This document shows, piece by piece, positions 28,135 to 37,301 of a stretch of DNA of 64,000 nucleotides. The translations under genes and the position numbers were made by a program. Source of the stretch: JAEULH01 sp963789785 (lineage in GTDB: Bacteria > Pseudomonadota > Alphaproteobacteria > Rhodospirillales > Defluviicoccaceae); the NCBI GenBank assembly GCA_963789785.1, contig CAWBNC010000038.1, forward strand, positions 186,001 to 250,000, written 5' to 3'. Each line of letters begins with the position of its first letter. Position 1 is the first letter of the stretch. The notes beneath the pieces were generated by a model that was not told the origin of the DNA, did no database searches, and saw nothing but the letters and a program-made list of their open reading frames with translations.

Positions 28135-29289
28135 CTAGAACAGGTGGCCGCCGCGGGCGGCCTTGGTCCTCAGATAGATCTCGTTGTGCGGATTGACGGG
28201 AAAGCGGTGGGGGACGCGCTCGGTCACGGTAATGCCGTGGCGCACCAGGCCGTCGACTTTGCCCGGGTTGTTGGTCAGAAGGCGAACGGAGGCGTAGCCC
28301 AGCGCGCGGAGCATCTGCGCGGCCGGCAGATAGAGCCGCTCGTCGGCCTCGAAGCCGAGCTGTTCGTTGGCGTCGACGGTGTCGAAGCCGCGATCCTGAA
28401 GCTCGTAGGCGCGCAGCTTGTTGACCAGACCGATGCCGCGGCCTTCCTGGGCGAGGTAGAGAACGAGACCGCCGCCGGCGCGGGCGATTTCGGCGATGGC
28501 GCCGCGAAGCTGGTCGCCGCAATCGCAGCGCAGGCTGCCGAGCAGGTCGCCGGTGAAACATTCCGAGTGCAGCCGGGTCAGGACCGGCTGATCGGGGCTC
28601 GGCGCGCCGATGACCAAGGCCAGATGCTCACCGCCGCCGTCGCGCGGGCGAAAGGCGATCATCTCCGTCTGTTCGGCGCCCTCGAGCGGCACACGCGCGC
28701 GAGCCACCTGGTGCAAGCCGCGCGCCGCCGTGCCGTAATACTGAAAGACGTCGCCGGCATCGACGTGCAGCAGGTCATGTCGAGTCGCCCACGCCGCCTG
28801 ATCCTCGGCGGTGGGGTCGCGAACCTCGGCGATGACCGCCGCCGGCAGCAGGCGTGCCGCCTTGGCCAAAGTCACCGCGGCGCTTTCGCAGCCGTGCTCG
28901 GCGACTTCGGCGAATTGCAATTCACCGCGTGCCGGCAACGGTCCCTCAAGCAGGGGATCGGCGAGCCGGCGCACGAGCTCCGCCGTCAGCGCCGGAGGGC
29001 GGCCGATGGCCACGCGCCGAACGCCGCCGCCGGTCAGTCCGAGGACCGAGGCGCGGCGGGCGGTCACGACGACCACCGGCTGCGAACGGCTGACTTCGGC
29101 AATCGCCGCCAGCGTCGCGTCGGTGACGCCTTCACTTGCCATGGTCAAGGTCGCGACCCCGCTGCCGCCCGCGATCAGGATCCACCGGCCACGGCGGATC
29201 TCCGACATTGCCCGCTCGACGGACAAGAGCGAAATGGGCTCGCGGGTCGCCGGGATCTGCACGAGATGCGGAAATTGGCGCAGTGCCAT
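28135..29289 (-). CDS. ribA: GTP cyclohydrolase II with degenerate RibB-like N-terminal domain
   Basis: The C-terminal ~200 residues are RibA, which opens GTP to start riboflavin synthesis: PVLTRLHSECFTGDLLGSLRCDCGDQL gives the three zinc Cys ligands, followed by LVLYLAQEGRGIGLVNKLRAYELQD, the catalytic Arg/Tyr region, and RLLTNNPGKVDGL. The N-terminal ~200 residues align with the RibB fold (AMSEIRRGRWILI, then VTDATLAAIAEVSRSQPVVVVTARR) but the Mg-binding DDEDRENEGD motif of RibB is replaced by AGGSGVATL, so DHBP synthase activity should be absent. Start ATG 29289 is likely; 29340 is possible. The open frame begins divergently from the response regulator gene. Confidence 0.9.
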   Translation of the reverse strand: MALRQFPHLVQIPATREPISLLSVERAMSEIRRGRWILIAGGSGVATLTMASEGVTDATLAAIAEVSRSQPVVVVTARRASVLGLTGGGVRRVAIGRPPALTAELVRRLADPLLEGPLPARGELQFAEVAEHGCESAAVTLAKAARLLPAAVIAEVRDPTAEDQAAWATRHDLLHVDAGDVFQYYGTAARGLHQVARARVPLEGAEQTEMIAFRPRDGGGEHLALVIGAPSPDQPVLTRLHSECFTGDLLGSLRCDCGDQLRGAIAEIARAGGGLVLYLAQEGRGIGLVNKLRAYELQDRGFDTVDANEQLGFEADERLYLPAAQMLRALGYASVRLLTNNPGKVDGLVRHGITVTERVPHRFPVNPHNEIYLRTKAARGGHLF

Positions 29290-29473
29290 ACCTTGCTCCG
29301 ACCGGGCGAACGACGACACGACGATAGCCGCCAACGTCACACGCGAAAAGCGAATTTCCTGCGTGCCGGCGGATCCGCAGAGGGACCAGGGTCGGCCGAT
29401 GATTGTAAAATGCGCGTTCGCCGGTATTGTTCAAGCGCATGAGAAACGAGGCGCGCGTCAGGAAACGGATCAG

Positions 29474-30163
29474 GTGAACGTCACCAGGCAGGTTCTTATC
29501 GTCGATGACGATACTGCGCTGCGTGACATGCTGGCGGAACAGCTGCGCCTGCACGAGGAGTTTTCTTCGCTGGTCGCGGCAACCGGGCGCGAAGGCCTGG
29601 AGCTGGCGAAGACGCAGCACTGCGACGTCATCATTCTCGACATCGGCCTGCCCGATATGGACGGCCGCGAGGTCTGTCGGCTGATGCGCCGCGGCGGGGT
29701 GAAGGCTCCGATCATCATGCTAACCGGCGCCGATACCGACGCCGACACCATTCTCGGTCTTGACTCCGGCGCCAACGATTACATCACCAAACCGTTCCGG
29801 CTGGGCGTGCTTCTGGCCCGGCTGCGCGCCCAGATCCGTCAGCACGAGCAGACCGACGATGCGGTCTTCACCATCGGTCCGTACGCCTTCAAGCCGAGCG
29901 CCAAGCTCCTCGTCGAGGCGAACACCGACAAGAAGATCCGCCTGACCGATAAGGAAACGGCGATCCTGAAGTTCCTGTACCGCGCGGGAAACCGGGTGAT
30001 CAGCCGCGGTGTCCTGCTGGACGAAGTCTGGGGCTACAACGCCAACGTCACCACCCACACGCTGGAGACGCATGTCTATCGCCTGCGCCAGAAGATCGAG
30101 GCGAATCCGCAACAGGCGCAGATCCTCATCACCGAACCCGGTGGCTATCGCCTGAATCCATGA
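29474..30163 (+). CDS. cenR: OmpR-family response regulator, CenR-like
   Basis: A 229-residue DNA-binding response regulator. The receiver has QVLIVDDDTALRDMLAEQ (acid pocket Asp11-13), the phospho-acceptor Asp56 in IILDIGLPDMDGREVCRLM, IIMLTGADTDADTI, and ANDYITKPFRLGVLLARLRA with the conserved Lys. The winged-helix output domain is ETAILKFLYRAGNRVISRGVLLDEVWGYNANVTTHTLETHVYRLRQKIE and ends GGYRLNP. The sequence closely follows the CenR class that controls envelope growth in alphaproteobacteria, but no sensor kinase is adjacent. GTG 29474 is preceded by GGATCAG; no ATG lies near the conserved start. The gene symbol is by family resemblance. Confidence 0.85.
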   Translation: MNVTRQVLIVDDDTALRDMLAEQLRLHEEFSSLVAATGREGLELAKTQHCDVIILDIGLPDMDGREVCRLMRRGGVKAPIIMLTGADTDADTILGLDSGANDYITKPFRLGVLLARLRAQIRQHEQTDDAVFTIGPYAFKPSAKLLVEANTDKKIRLTDKETAILKFLYRAGNRVISRGVLLDEVWGYNANVTTHTLETHVYRLRQKIEANPQQAQILITEPGGYRLNP

Positions 30164-30202
30164 TCGTGCGGAGCCGAAAACAGCTGCGATGCCGCCTGGG
30201 CC

Positions 30203-30240
30203 AAAAAAAAGCGCCCGGTCAGGGGGGTCAACCGGGCGCT
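30203..30240 (-). terminator. Rho-independent terminator for the lolA/ftsK transcript
   Basis: On the minus strand AGCGCCCGGT (30240-30231), an 11-nt loop, then ACCGGGCGCT (30219-30210) form a 10-bp stem followed by eight T (30210-30203). It is ~170 bp past the lolA stop. On the plus strand the same stem follows cenR but without a T run. A second small hairpin, AGCTTCC/GGAAGCT, lies at 30243-30260. Confidence 0.85.
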
Positions 30241-30405
30241 TCAGCTTCCCTGCGGAAGCTTTCGGATGGCAGGGGAACCATCCGGGATGGACAAAATCTT
30301 TCGATTCCGCCCATTCCATAAGCTTAAATTAGTTGGCACGCGGGGCACGGCCAATGCGCAGAGCGCAGGTCTCCCATGCGTAATTCGCATAACCAAGCAC
30401 GGAAC

Positions 30406-31128
30406 TTATTGCGGGAAGGCCGGCGGCGCATGCCGCGGATCGACGAACTCGAACAACTCAGGCTCGAGGCTCACGCCGGTACGGATGTCCGAAAGGGACA
30501 CAGTGGTGGCGACACCCTGAGCGTCGACGACGCGCCACTGGCGCAACTGTAACGGGTTGTCGGCGAATACCAAGGTCAGGCTGCCGTCGCCCGGACTGGC
30601 GGTGCGCACAAGGCTCACGCGGATAACGCCGGCCTCGTGTTCGAAGCCGGTGATGGTGAGGCTGCCGCCGTCAAGCTGGATCTCGTCCTCGACGAGGATA
30701 CCCGCGGGCGTCGAGCCGAGCGGCAGATAGCTCACCTGCCCCAGTTCACGGTCATTGTAGATCAACCAGGTGCCGTCGGCGACGATCAGGATCGGCACCG
30801 GCGGATCATAGGCGATCCGCATCCGCCCCGGACGCTTCAGCCAGACATCGCCCTCCGCAGCCTGCCCCGTTGACGCGATCTGTAGGAAGCGCGCCTTGAG
30901 GGTCCGGACCGAATTGAAATAACGCTCGATCCGGGCGACGTCGGCTCGGTTCGCGGCCGAGAGAATAACCGCCGCCGGTTGCGCCGCCGCATTCGCGGGC
31001 CGCGGCGCTGGCGCACAGGTGAACGCCAAAAGCGCTCCGATGGCCGCCGCCGCGATCGCAGCGCCGCCGCGCCGCGTAACCAGCCGCGTATTCGCTGTTC
31101 GCGCCCCCTTGCACAGGAGAAAAATCAA
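30406..31128 (-). CDS. lolA: Outer-membrane lipoprotein carrier protein LolA
   Basis: Periplasmic chaperone that carries lipoproteins from LolCDE to the outer membrane. The 240-residue open frame includes a signal peptide (VTRRGGAAIAAAAIGALLAFTCAPAPRPANA) and the LolA body: IERYFNSVRTLKARFLQI, GDVWLKRPGRMRIAYDPP, LIVADGTWLIYNDRELGQVSYLPL, and LPLGSTPAGILVEDE, ending in SLEPELFEF. The start is uncertain: the longest frame begins at TTG 31128, overlapping the ftsK stop (TTGA), and no good ATG lies before the signal peptide. Co-transcribed with ftsK, as is usual in alphaproteobacteria. Confidence 0.92.
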   Translation of the reverse strand: MIFLLCKGARTANTRLVTRRGGAAIAAAAIGALLAFTCAPAPRPANAAAQPAAVILSAANRADVARIERYFNSVRTLKARFLQIASTGQAAEGDVWLKRPGRMRIAYDPPVPILIVADGTWLIYNDRELGQVSYLPLGSTPAGILVEDEIQLDGGSLTITGFEHEAGVIRVSLVRTASPGDGSLTLVFADNPLQLRQWRVVDAQGVATTVSLSDIRTGVSLEPELFEFVDPRHAPPAFPQ

Positions 31129-33491
31129 TCGGCCCGCTCGCCGAGCAGAACCTCGCGCCGGCCGACGCGGTCGGCCTTGCTGACCAGGCCCTGGGCCTCC
31201 ATCCGCTCGATCAGGCGCGCCGCCCGATTGTAGCCGATCTGCAGCCGGCGCTGGACGTAACTGGTCGAGGCCTTGCCGTCGCGGGCGATCAGCGCCACGG
31301 CCTCTTCATAGAGCTCGTCCTCGCCTGGACCGCCGGCAACATCGAAGACCGGCTCGTCCTCGTCCTCCTCCTCCGTGACCTCCGGAATGTACTGCGGCGC
31401 GCCCTGGCTCTTAAGGAACTGGACCACCGTCTCAACCTCGCGGTCGCCGACGAACGGGCCATGAACGCGAGTCACGCGGCCGCCGGTCGCCATGAACAGC
31501 ATGTCGCCCTGACCGAGCAGCTGCTCGGCGCCCTGCTCGCCGAGAATCGTCCGGCTGTCGATCTTCGAGGTGACCTGAAAGCTCACCCGCGTCGGGAAGT
31601 TGGCCTTGATCGTGCCGGTGATGACATCGACGGACGGCCGCTGGGTGGCCATGATCAGGTGGATGCCGGCGGCGCGGGCCATTTGCGACAGCCGCTGCAC
31701 CGCCGCCTCGATGTCCTTGCCGGCGACGAGCATGAGATCGGCCATCTCGTCGACGACGACGACGATCAGCGGCAGCGGCTCGAGGTCGAGCGGATGCTCC
31801 TCGAACACCGGCTGGCTGTCCTGGTCGAACCCGGTCTGCACCCGGCGCTTGAGCTCCTCGCCCTTGCGTCGCGCCTCGGCGAGCCGGGCGTTGTAGCCGG
31901 CGATGCTGCGCACCCCGAGCTGCGACATCGCCCGGTAGCGTTCCTCCATCTCGCGGACCGTCCACTTCAGCGCCACGACGGCTTTGGAAGGCTCGGTCAC
32001 GACCGGGCTGAGCAGATGCGGAATGCCGTCATAGACGGACAGTTCGAGCATCTTCGGATCGATCAGGATGAGTTTGCAGGTGTCAGGGGAATGCTGGTAG
32101 AGCAGCGACAGGATCATCGCGTTAATTGCCACCGACTTGCCCGAACCGGTCGTGCCGGCGATGAGCAGGTGCGGCATTCGGGCGAGGTCGACAAGAACCG
32201 GCGCGCCGCCGATGTCCTTGCCCATCGCCAGCGTCAGCCGGCCCGCGTAACGCTCGAACGCATCGGAGGCGAGCAGCTCGCGCAGGCCCACGGATTCGCG
32301 GCGCATGTTCGGCAGTTCGATGCCGATAACGTTGCGCCCAGGCACCACGGCAACGCGCGCCGATACCGCGCTCATCGATCGGGCAATGTCGTCGGCGAGG
32401 CCGATCACCCGCGAGCTCTTCGTCCCCGGCGCCGGCTCAAGCTCGTAGAGGGTGATAACCGGGCCCGGGCGAACCTTGACGATCTCGCCGCGCACACCGA
32501 AGTCCTCGAGCACCGTCGAGAGCAGGCGCGCGTTCTCTTCGAGACCGTTGCGGCTGAGCACGTCGACCGCGGCCGGCGTCGGCGGCGACGGCTGCAGCAG
32601 GTCGAGCGGCGGCAGCAGCCCTGCGCCGTCGCCGGCGAAGGGGAATTGGCCCTGGCTCTCCTGCGCGATCTTGCGCCCCTGGCGGACCCGCGGCTGCTTC
32701 GGCGCGACAATGGCGGCGAGCCCGTCTTCTTCCGCGTCTCCGCCGGCGTCCTCAACATCGACAGCATTATCAGGCCGGCCGCGGGCGCGGAGCCGCACGC
32801 TGGCACGGCGTTGCAGAGGCGGATCGCGATCGCCGCCGCGAAGACCGGCAACATAGCCGCGGCAAGCTGCCACGACGCGCATCGCCGCAACACCAGCGCA
32901 TCGAGCCGAGCGGTAGAAGGCGCCGAGATCGGCAAGCGAAACTCCCAGGCCGAGCAGCCCGGCGACCAAAGTCAGCGCCGCGGCGATGGTGGCGATGGAT
33001 CCAGGCCCAATCGGTAGCGAGCGTGCCGCCGCATCAAGGATAAGCTTTCCGAAGACGCCGCCGGGCCCCTGGCTGTGCGCCCATAGGGCCCCGCTGGGCA
33101 GGGCGGCGAGCGCGACGCTGGCGGTGATCGTGGCGACAAGCAGCGCCGCCAGCAGCAGCCACAGGCGCCCGCCGGGGGCGCTCTTGCACATGATCTTCCA
33201 GCCCCACACCCCCAGCGCGAGAAGCGGCACCAGGGCGGCCATGCCGAGGCCGCCGATCATCAGGTCGGCGAAATGGGATCCGGGCAGCCCGAGAAGGTTG
33301 CCGGGCACCGCGGCGGTGGCGTGATTGAAGGACGGGTCGGCGGGATCGTAGGTCACCAGAGCGCCGAGCAGAAGGGCGGCCAGAAAGATCAGGCCGAGGC
33401 CGCCGGCCTCGCTCAGGCGACGTTTGATGTACTCGCCGGCCCCCTCGGGCAGGACCGCCAAGGTTCCTTCGCGGATCATCGATACACTCAC
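31125..33491 (-). CDS. ftsK: DNA translocase FtsK
   Basis: FtsK pumps DNA through the closing septum. The 788-residue protein has four N-terminal transmembrane segments (for example LGLIFLAALLLGALVTY and MIGGLGMAALVPLLALGVWGW), a linker of ~200 residues, and the motor: EDFGVRGEIVKVRPGPVITLYE, LPNMRRESVGLRELL, Walker A GTTGSGKS at about 446-453, LILIDPKMLELSVYDGIPHL, the FtsK signature PLIVVVVDEMADLM, MATQRPSVDVITG, and LGEQGAEQLLGQGDMLF. The gamma winged-helix at the C-terminus is DELYEEAVALIARDGKASTSYVQRRLQIGYNRAARLIERME. Start is 33491 or 33479. The frame is intact. Confidence 0.96.
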   Translation of the reverse strand: MSVSMIREGTLAVLPEGAGEYIKRRLSEAGGLGLIFLAALLLGALVTYDPADPSFNHATAAVPGNLLGLPGSHFADLMIGGLGMAALVPLLALGVWGWKIMCKSAPGGRLWLLLAALLVATITASVALAALPSGALWAHSQGPGGVFGKLILDAAARSLPIGPGSIATIAAALTLVAGLLGLGVSLADLGAFYRSARCAGVAAMRVVAACRGYVAGLRGGDRDPPLQRRASVRLRARGRPDNAVDVEDAGGDAEEDGLAAIVAPKQPRVRQGRKIAQESQGQFPFAGDGAGLLPPLDLLQPSPPTPAAVDVLSRNGLEENARLLSTVLEDFGVRGEIVKVRPGPVITLYELEPAPGTKSSRVIGLADDIARSMSAVSARVAVVPGRNVIGIELPNMRRESVGLRELLASDAFERYAGRLTLAMGKDIGGAPVLVDLARMPHLLIAGTTGSGKSVAINAMILSLLYQHSPDTCKLILIDPKMLELSVYDGIPHLLSPVVTEPSKAVVALKWTVREMEERYRAMSQLGVRSIAGYNARLAEARRKGEELKRRVQTGFDQDSQPVFEEHPLDLEPLPLIVVVVDEMADLMLVAGKDIEAAVQRLSQMARAAGIHLIMATQRPSVDVITGTIKANFPTRVSFQVTSKIDSRTILGEQGAEQLLGQGDMLFMATGGRVTRVHGPFVGDREVETVVQFLKSQGAPQYIPEVTEEEDEDEPVFDVAGGPGEDELYEEAVALIARDGKASTSYVQRRLQIGYNRAARLIERMEAQGLVSKADRVGRREVLLGERAD

Positions 33492-33516
33492 CGGACCAAT
33501 GTCGAAGAATTCGTAT

Positions 33517-34719
33517 TTATAGAACGTTGCGAAGCCTTCTTAAAGCATCTTCGGTGATCGCGAGGGAGTCGATCAGCGCCATCCGGATGTAGCCGGCTCC
33601 CGGATTGCGGTTGCTTTCATCGGCCTGGGCGAGATATGCGCCCGGCAGAACCCGCACCGCCGCCTGACGCCACAGGGCCAGCGCCGCTCGTTCGCCATCG
33701 CCGACTTCGAGCCATAAGAAAAAACCGCCGGCCGGGCGGTAGAAGCCAAAGCGGTCGCCGATGAGGCTTTGTGCGAGGTCCAGCTTGGCCCGGTAGAGGC
33801 GGCGATTCTCTTCCACGTGGGCGTCGTCGCGCCACAAGGCTGCGGACGCGGCGAGAACCGGCAGGCCGACGCTCGCTCCTCCGAAGCTGCGCAGCCTGCG
33901 GAAGGCGGCGATCAGCGCCGGATCGCCGGCGACAAATCCCGACCTCAGACCGGGGACGCTTGAGCGCTTCGACAGGGAATGGAAGACGATCACATTGGCG
34001 AAGTCGCCGCCGAGCTCGGCGCAGGCCTGCAATGCGCTCGGCGGTGGGACGCGGTCGAAGATCTCAGCATAGCACTCGTCGACCACGAGGATGAAATCGT
34101 GCTCGCGGGCGAGGCCGATGGCGTGCCGGAGGTAGCCGAGATCCGCAACCGCGCCTTGTGGATTGGCCGGCGAACACAGGTACATCAACGCTGTGCGCGC
34201 CAGCACCGCTGCGCCGATCCCGTCGAGGGCGGGGAGGAAGCCGGAATGGCGCGAAGCATCGAGATAGACCGGCTCGCCGCCGTGCATCACCGCCGCGCCC
34301 TGATAAACCTGGTAGAAGGGGTTCGGCATCAGTACCAGTGGCGCGCCGCCGCTGCGCCCTGGGGATAGCGTCCGGGGAAGGACGGCGGCGGCGATGAGAT
34401 AGAGCGCTTCGCGGCTGCCGGCGACGGGCAGGATCTGCTCGCTTGCGACGACGTACTTCGCCGGCAGGCCGTAGCGACGGCGCAACCAGCCCGTGACCGC
34501 CTCGCCGAAATCGGCCGTCCCTTCGATCGGCGGGTAGCGACCCCATGATGCCGCCTGCTCGCTCAGGATCTCGCCCACCAGCGGCGGCGGCGAGTGCCGC
34601 GGCTCGCCCACCGAGAGCACGATCGGCGCGAGGTCGGCCGGCGGCGCGACCGGATCGAGCAGCGCCCGCAGGCGATCGAAGGGATAGGCAGTGAGGGCGG
34701 AAAGCCGAGGGTTCAGCAT
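33517..34719 (-). CDS. Fold-type I aminotransferase, succinyldiaminopimelate-transaminase-like
   Basis: A 400-residue PLP enzyme of aminotransferase class I/II. It begins LNPRLSALTAYPFDRLRALLD, has SVGEPRHSPPPLV, YPPIEGTADFGEAVTGWLRRRYGL, CSPANPQGAVAD, LVVDECYAEIF with the PLP Asp and Tyr, and FHSLSKRSSVPGLRSGFVAG with the Schiff-base Lys and phosphate Arg. This resembles the DapC-type enzymes of lysine/diaminopimelate synthesis found beside ftsK-like and amt genes in Rhodospirillales, but the substrate is inferred only. It starts about 165 bp after amtB and ends 26 bp before the ftsK start. Confidence 0.85.
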   Translation of the reverse strand: MLNPRLSALTAYPFDRLRALLDPVAPPADLAPIVLSVGEPRHSPPPLVGEILSEQAASWGRYPPIEGTADFGEAVTGWLRRRYGLPAKYVVASEQILPVAGSREALYLIAAAVLPRTLSPGRSGGAPLVLMPNPFYQVYQGAAVMHGGEPVYLDASRHSGFLPALDGIGAAVLARTALMYLCSPANPQGAVADLGYLRHAIGLAREHDFILVVDECYAEIFDRVPPPSALQACAELGGDFANVIVFHSLSKRSSVPGLRSGFVAGDPALIAAFRRLRSFGGASVGLPVLAASAALWRDDAHVEENRRLYRAKLDLAQSLIGDRFGFYRPAGGFFLWLEVGDGERAALALWRQAAVRVLPGAYLAQADESNRNPGAGYIRMALIDSLAITEDALRRLRNVL

Positions 34720-34805
34720 GCCGGCGATGCTAGATCAATCGGCCGTCAAGTGGAATCGTGGCGCGGCATCGGGGCGGCATCGGGCGGCACCGGGCGGAAA
34801 GAAAC

Positions 34806-34831
34806 GGGCCGGAGGACGAAACCTCCGGCCC
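34806..34831 (-). terminator. Hairpin terminator downstream of amtB
   Basis: GGGCCGGAGG-ACGAAA-CCTCCGGCCC is a perfect 10-bp stem. Read on the minus strand it is followed by GTTTCTTTCC, a modest T-rich tail. It lies 53 bp beyond the amtB stop and ~87 bp before the aminotransferase start. Confidence 0.7.
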
Positions 34832-34883
34832 GAGATGGCCCGGGTTACAGGCGGAGAGGAAGGAGGAACGAGCGGTCCCCGAC

Positions 34884-36209
34884 CTACGGCACCGTCTCGC
34901 CGTGAAGCGCCAGATCCAGTCCGGTGATCTCCGTCTCCTGATCGACCCGCAGGCCGACGATAAGGTCGATGATCTTCAGCAGGATGAAGCTGACGACCCC
35001 GCAGTAAACGACTGTGACCAGAATGCCCTTGAGCTGGATCCAGACCTGCATCGGGTTGCCCTCGATAAGGCCGGGTGTTCCGCCGATCGCCTCGATCGCG
35101 AACACGCCCGTGAGCAGTGCGCCGACCATGCCGCCGACGCCGTGAACGCCGAAGGCGTCGAGCGAGTCATCATAGCCGAGCGCCGGCTTGAGCCAGACCG
35201 CGCCCCAGAAGCAGGCGATGCCAGCGGCAACGCCGATCGCCAGCGCCCCGATGGGGCCGACGAAGCCGGCCGCCGGGGTGATGGCGACAAGACCGCCGAC
35301 CGCGCCGGAAATGATGCCGAGGACGGTCGGCTTCTTGCGCACCAGCCATTCGACGAACATCCAGGTCAGCGCCGCGGTGGCCGTGGCGATCTGGGTAACC
35401 AGCATGGCCATGCCGGCCGACCCGTCGGCCGCAAGGGCAGAACCAGCGTTGAACCCGAACCACCCGACCCAGAGCAGCGAGGCGCCGATCAAGCTGAGAA
35501 CCAGGTTGTGCGGTTCCATGTTCTCGGAGCCGAAGCCCCGGCGTTTGCCGATAACGATGCAGGCAACCAGCCCGGCGATGCCCGCATTAATGTGAACGAC
35601 CGTGCCGCCGGCGAAATCGAGCACTCCGGCGTCGGCAAGGAAGCCGCCGCCCCAGACCCAGTGGGCGATCGGGGCATAGACGAGAACGATCCACAGGACC
35701 ATGAACACGACCATTGCAGAGAACTTCATGCGATCAGCGAAGGCGCCGGTGATCAGAGCCGGGGTAATGATCGCGAACGTCAGCTGGAACATGATAAAGA
35801 CGCTTTCGGGGATCGTCTTGCTCAGCGTGTCGACGCCCAGCCCTGCCAGGAACATGCGGTCAAACCCGCCGATATATGCATTCAGGTTGCCGCCGTCGCC
35901 GAACGCGAGGCTGTAGCCGACGACGGTCCAGACCAAAGTCGCCAGGCAGCAGATCGCGAAGCTTTGCATCGCGGTGGCGAGCACGTTTTTCTTGCGGACC
36001 ATGCCCCCGTAGAACAGCGCCAGGCCGGGAATCGTCATCAACAGCACGAGCGCCGTCGAGGTCAGCATCCAGGCAGTATCGCCCGCGCTGAGTGTCGGCG
36101 TTTCCTCGGCCACCGCAGCGGCCTCCTGAGCCAGCGCAGCGCCGGTGGCGGCAAGGACGGCGATGGCCGTCGCGGCCAAACCGGTGGGAATTCTTTTCAG
36201 CAAATTCAT
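34884..36209 (-). CDS. amtB: Ammonium transporter AmtB
   Basis: A 441-residue inner-membrane ammonium channel. An N-terminal signal-like segment (MNLLKRIPTGLAATAIAVLAATGAALA) is followed by eleven transmembrane helices. Family landmarks are DTAWMLTSTALVLLMTIPGLALFYGGMVRKKNVL, AHWVWGGGFL, DFAGGTVVHINAGIAGLV with the first twin His, WVGWFGFNAGS, and DAFGVHGVGGMVGALLTG with the second twin His. The C-terminal cytosolic tail that docks GlnK follows DLIVGLRV. ATG 36209 begins the signal-like segment. glnK lies upstream on the same strand but 690 bp away, an unusual spacing. Confidence 0.94.
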   Translation of the reverse strand: MNLLKRIPTGLAATAIAVLAATGAALAQEAAAVAEETPTLSAGDTAWMLTSTALVLLMTIPGLALFYGGMVRKKNVLATAMQSFAICCLATLVWTVVGYSLAFGDGGNLNAYIGGFDRMFLAGLGVDTLSKTIPESVFIMFQLTFAIITPALITGAFADRMKFSAMVVFMVLWIVLVYAPIAHWVWGGGFLADAGVLDFAGGTVVHINAGIAGLVACIVIGKRRGFGSENMEPHNLVLSLIGASLLWVGWFGFNAGSALAADGSAGMAMLVTQIATATAALTWMFVEWLVRKKPTVLGIISGAVGGLVAITPAAGFVGPIGALAIGVAAGIACFWGAVWLKPALGYDDSLDAFGVHGVGGMVGALLTGVFAIEAIGGTPGLIEGNPMQVWIQLKGILVTVVYCGVVSFILLKIIDLIVGLRVDQETEITGLDLALHGETVP

Positions 36210-36899
36210 GAGCACGGCTCTCCTAGGCCACGATGTTCCTGATCTCGGTGTCAGAGCCGGTCTGGCTCTCCGGGCGTTGTCGCGTTCTTCCAGCCAACGT
36301 CGTAGATGCCGTTCCGGTACGTCCTGCCCGCCACCCGGTCCTGTCACGCACGCATGCCGAAGCCCCGAACCCGCGCTCCATGACCGTGGAGGCCGAACTC
36401 AACAACCGTGCCAACCGCCGCCGCCGTTCGGCGATAGCTCGGATTAGGGCGAGGAGGGCGGACCGGCGGGTTCGTAGATGCCAGCGGATAACGCTCAGAT
36501 GCCCAACCGGCCGGCAGCGCTGGTCTGATTGCTCAGATTTTAAGCAGAATGCGGCGTTGCGCGTTTTCGAGCGGCAATCGAGCATTCATCGGGAGGTCGG
36601 GTGTCGCACCCAGCCAGTGGCAGAGGCGGCGCAGCTCACCGCCTGCCACTGGATCCGCGATGCTGAAGGCAGCGTACGAACAGGAGCCGCGACGGCCGGC
36701 AAAGGATGCAGCGCTACGCGCTGCCGCCCGTCCGGTCAGCCGAGGCGCTAAATCAACCTGCTTTCGGATGGAGTCGTCCGAAAGCAGAGAGTTGATCGAT
36801 GACAAGCAATAGAGCATCTCATCTGCGCCCGTCCCGGCGAGAGGCATGCTCTAGGCCCGGTGCCCGCCCGGCCGGCGGGAGACACGGGAGTGGGCGGGA
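36210..36899. other. 690-bp gap between glnK and amtB
   Basis: No recognisable gene. The best minus-strand open frame (36533-36847, 104 codons) and plus-strand frames resemble no family I know. A hairpin CCCGCC-CGGCC-GGCGGG at 36863-36879 lies 20 bp past the glnK stop, without a T tail. A weak GG-N10-GC (sigma-54-like) string, minus strand 36648-36633, is too poor to call. The region may hold an amtB promoter, a decayed gene or an sRNA. Confidence 0.4.
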
Positions 36900-37238
36900 T
36901 CAAAGGGCGCTGGAATCGGTGTCGCCGGTGCGGATGCGGATTGCCTTGGCGACATCGAGGATGAAAATCTTACCGTCGCCGATTTTGTCCGTTCGGGCCG
37001 CGCTGAGGATGGCTTCGGAAACGCCCTCGACCATGTCGTCGGTCACCACGACCTCGATCTTGACCTTCGGCAGGAACTGGACGGTGTACTCGGCGCCGCG
37101 GTAGATTTCGGTCTGGCCCTTCTGCCGGCCGAACCCCTTGACTTCGGTAACGGTCATGCCTTGAACCCCGAGCGACGTCAGCGCCTGGCGGACGTCGTCG
37201 AGTTTGAAGGGCTTTATGATCGCCGAAATGAGCTTCAT
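36900..37238 (-). CDS. glnK: PII nitrogen regulatory protein (GlnK/GlnB)
   Basis: A 112-residue PII signal protein that reports 2-oxoglutarate, ATP/ADP and glutamine state. MKLISAIIKPFKLDDVRQAL is the start signature; the T-loop KGFGRQKGQTEIYRGAEYTV carries Tyr51, the uridylylation site; EVVVTDDMVEGVSEAI and GDGKIFILDVAKAIRIRTGD complete the ATP and B-/C-loops. Linked to amtB on the same strand, so GlnK is preferred over GlnB; GlnK blocks AmtB when nitrogen is ample. GGAGAGG lies ~10 bp upstream of ATG 37238. Confidence 0.95.
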   Translation of the reverse strand: MKLISAIIKPFKLDDVRQALTSLGVQGMTVTEVKGFGRQKGQTEIYRGAEYTVQFLPKVKIEVVVTDDMVEGVSEAILSAARTDKIGDGKIFILDVAKAIRIRTGDTDSSAL

Positions 37239-37301
37239 GATCCTTTTTCCTCTCCAAGCAGCTCGCCGCCAGCGAAGCGGCGATCTTGCGGTCGCGCAAT
37301 T

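Noticed and set aside
36633..36648. Sigma-54-like GG-N10-GC string upstream of amtB
   Set aside because: Matches the -24 half only partly and lacks the TTGC -12 element; too weak and 420 bp from amtB.
36533..36847. 104-codon minus-strand frame between glnK and amtB
   Set aside because: No recognisable motif, and the start lacks a convincing ribosome-binding site; treated as part of the unexplained spacer.
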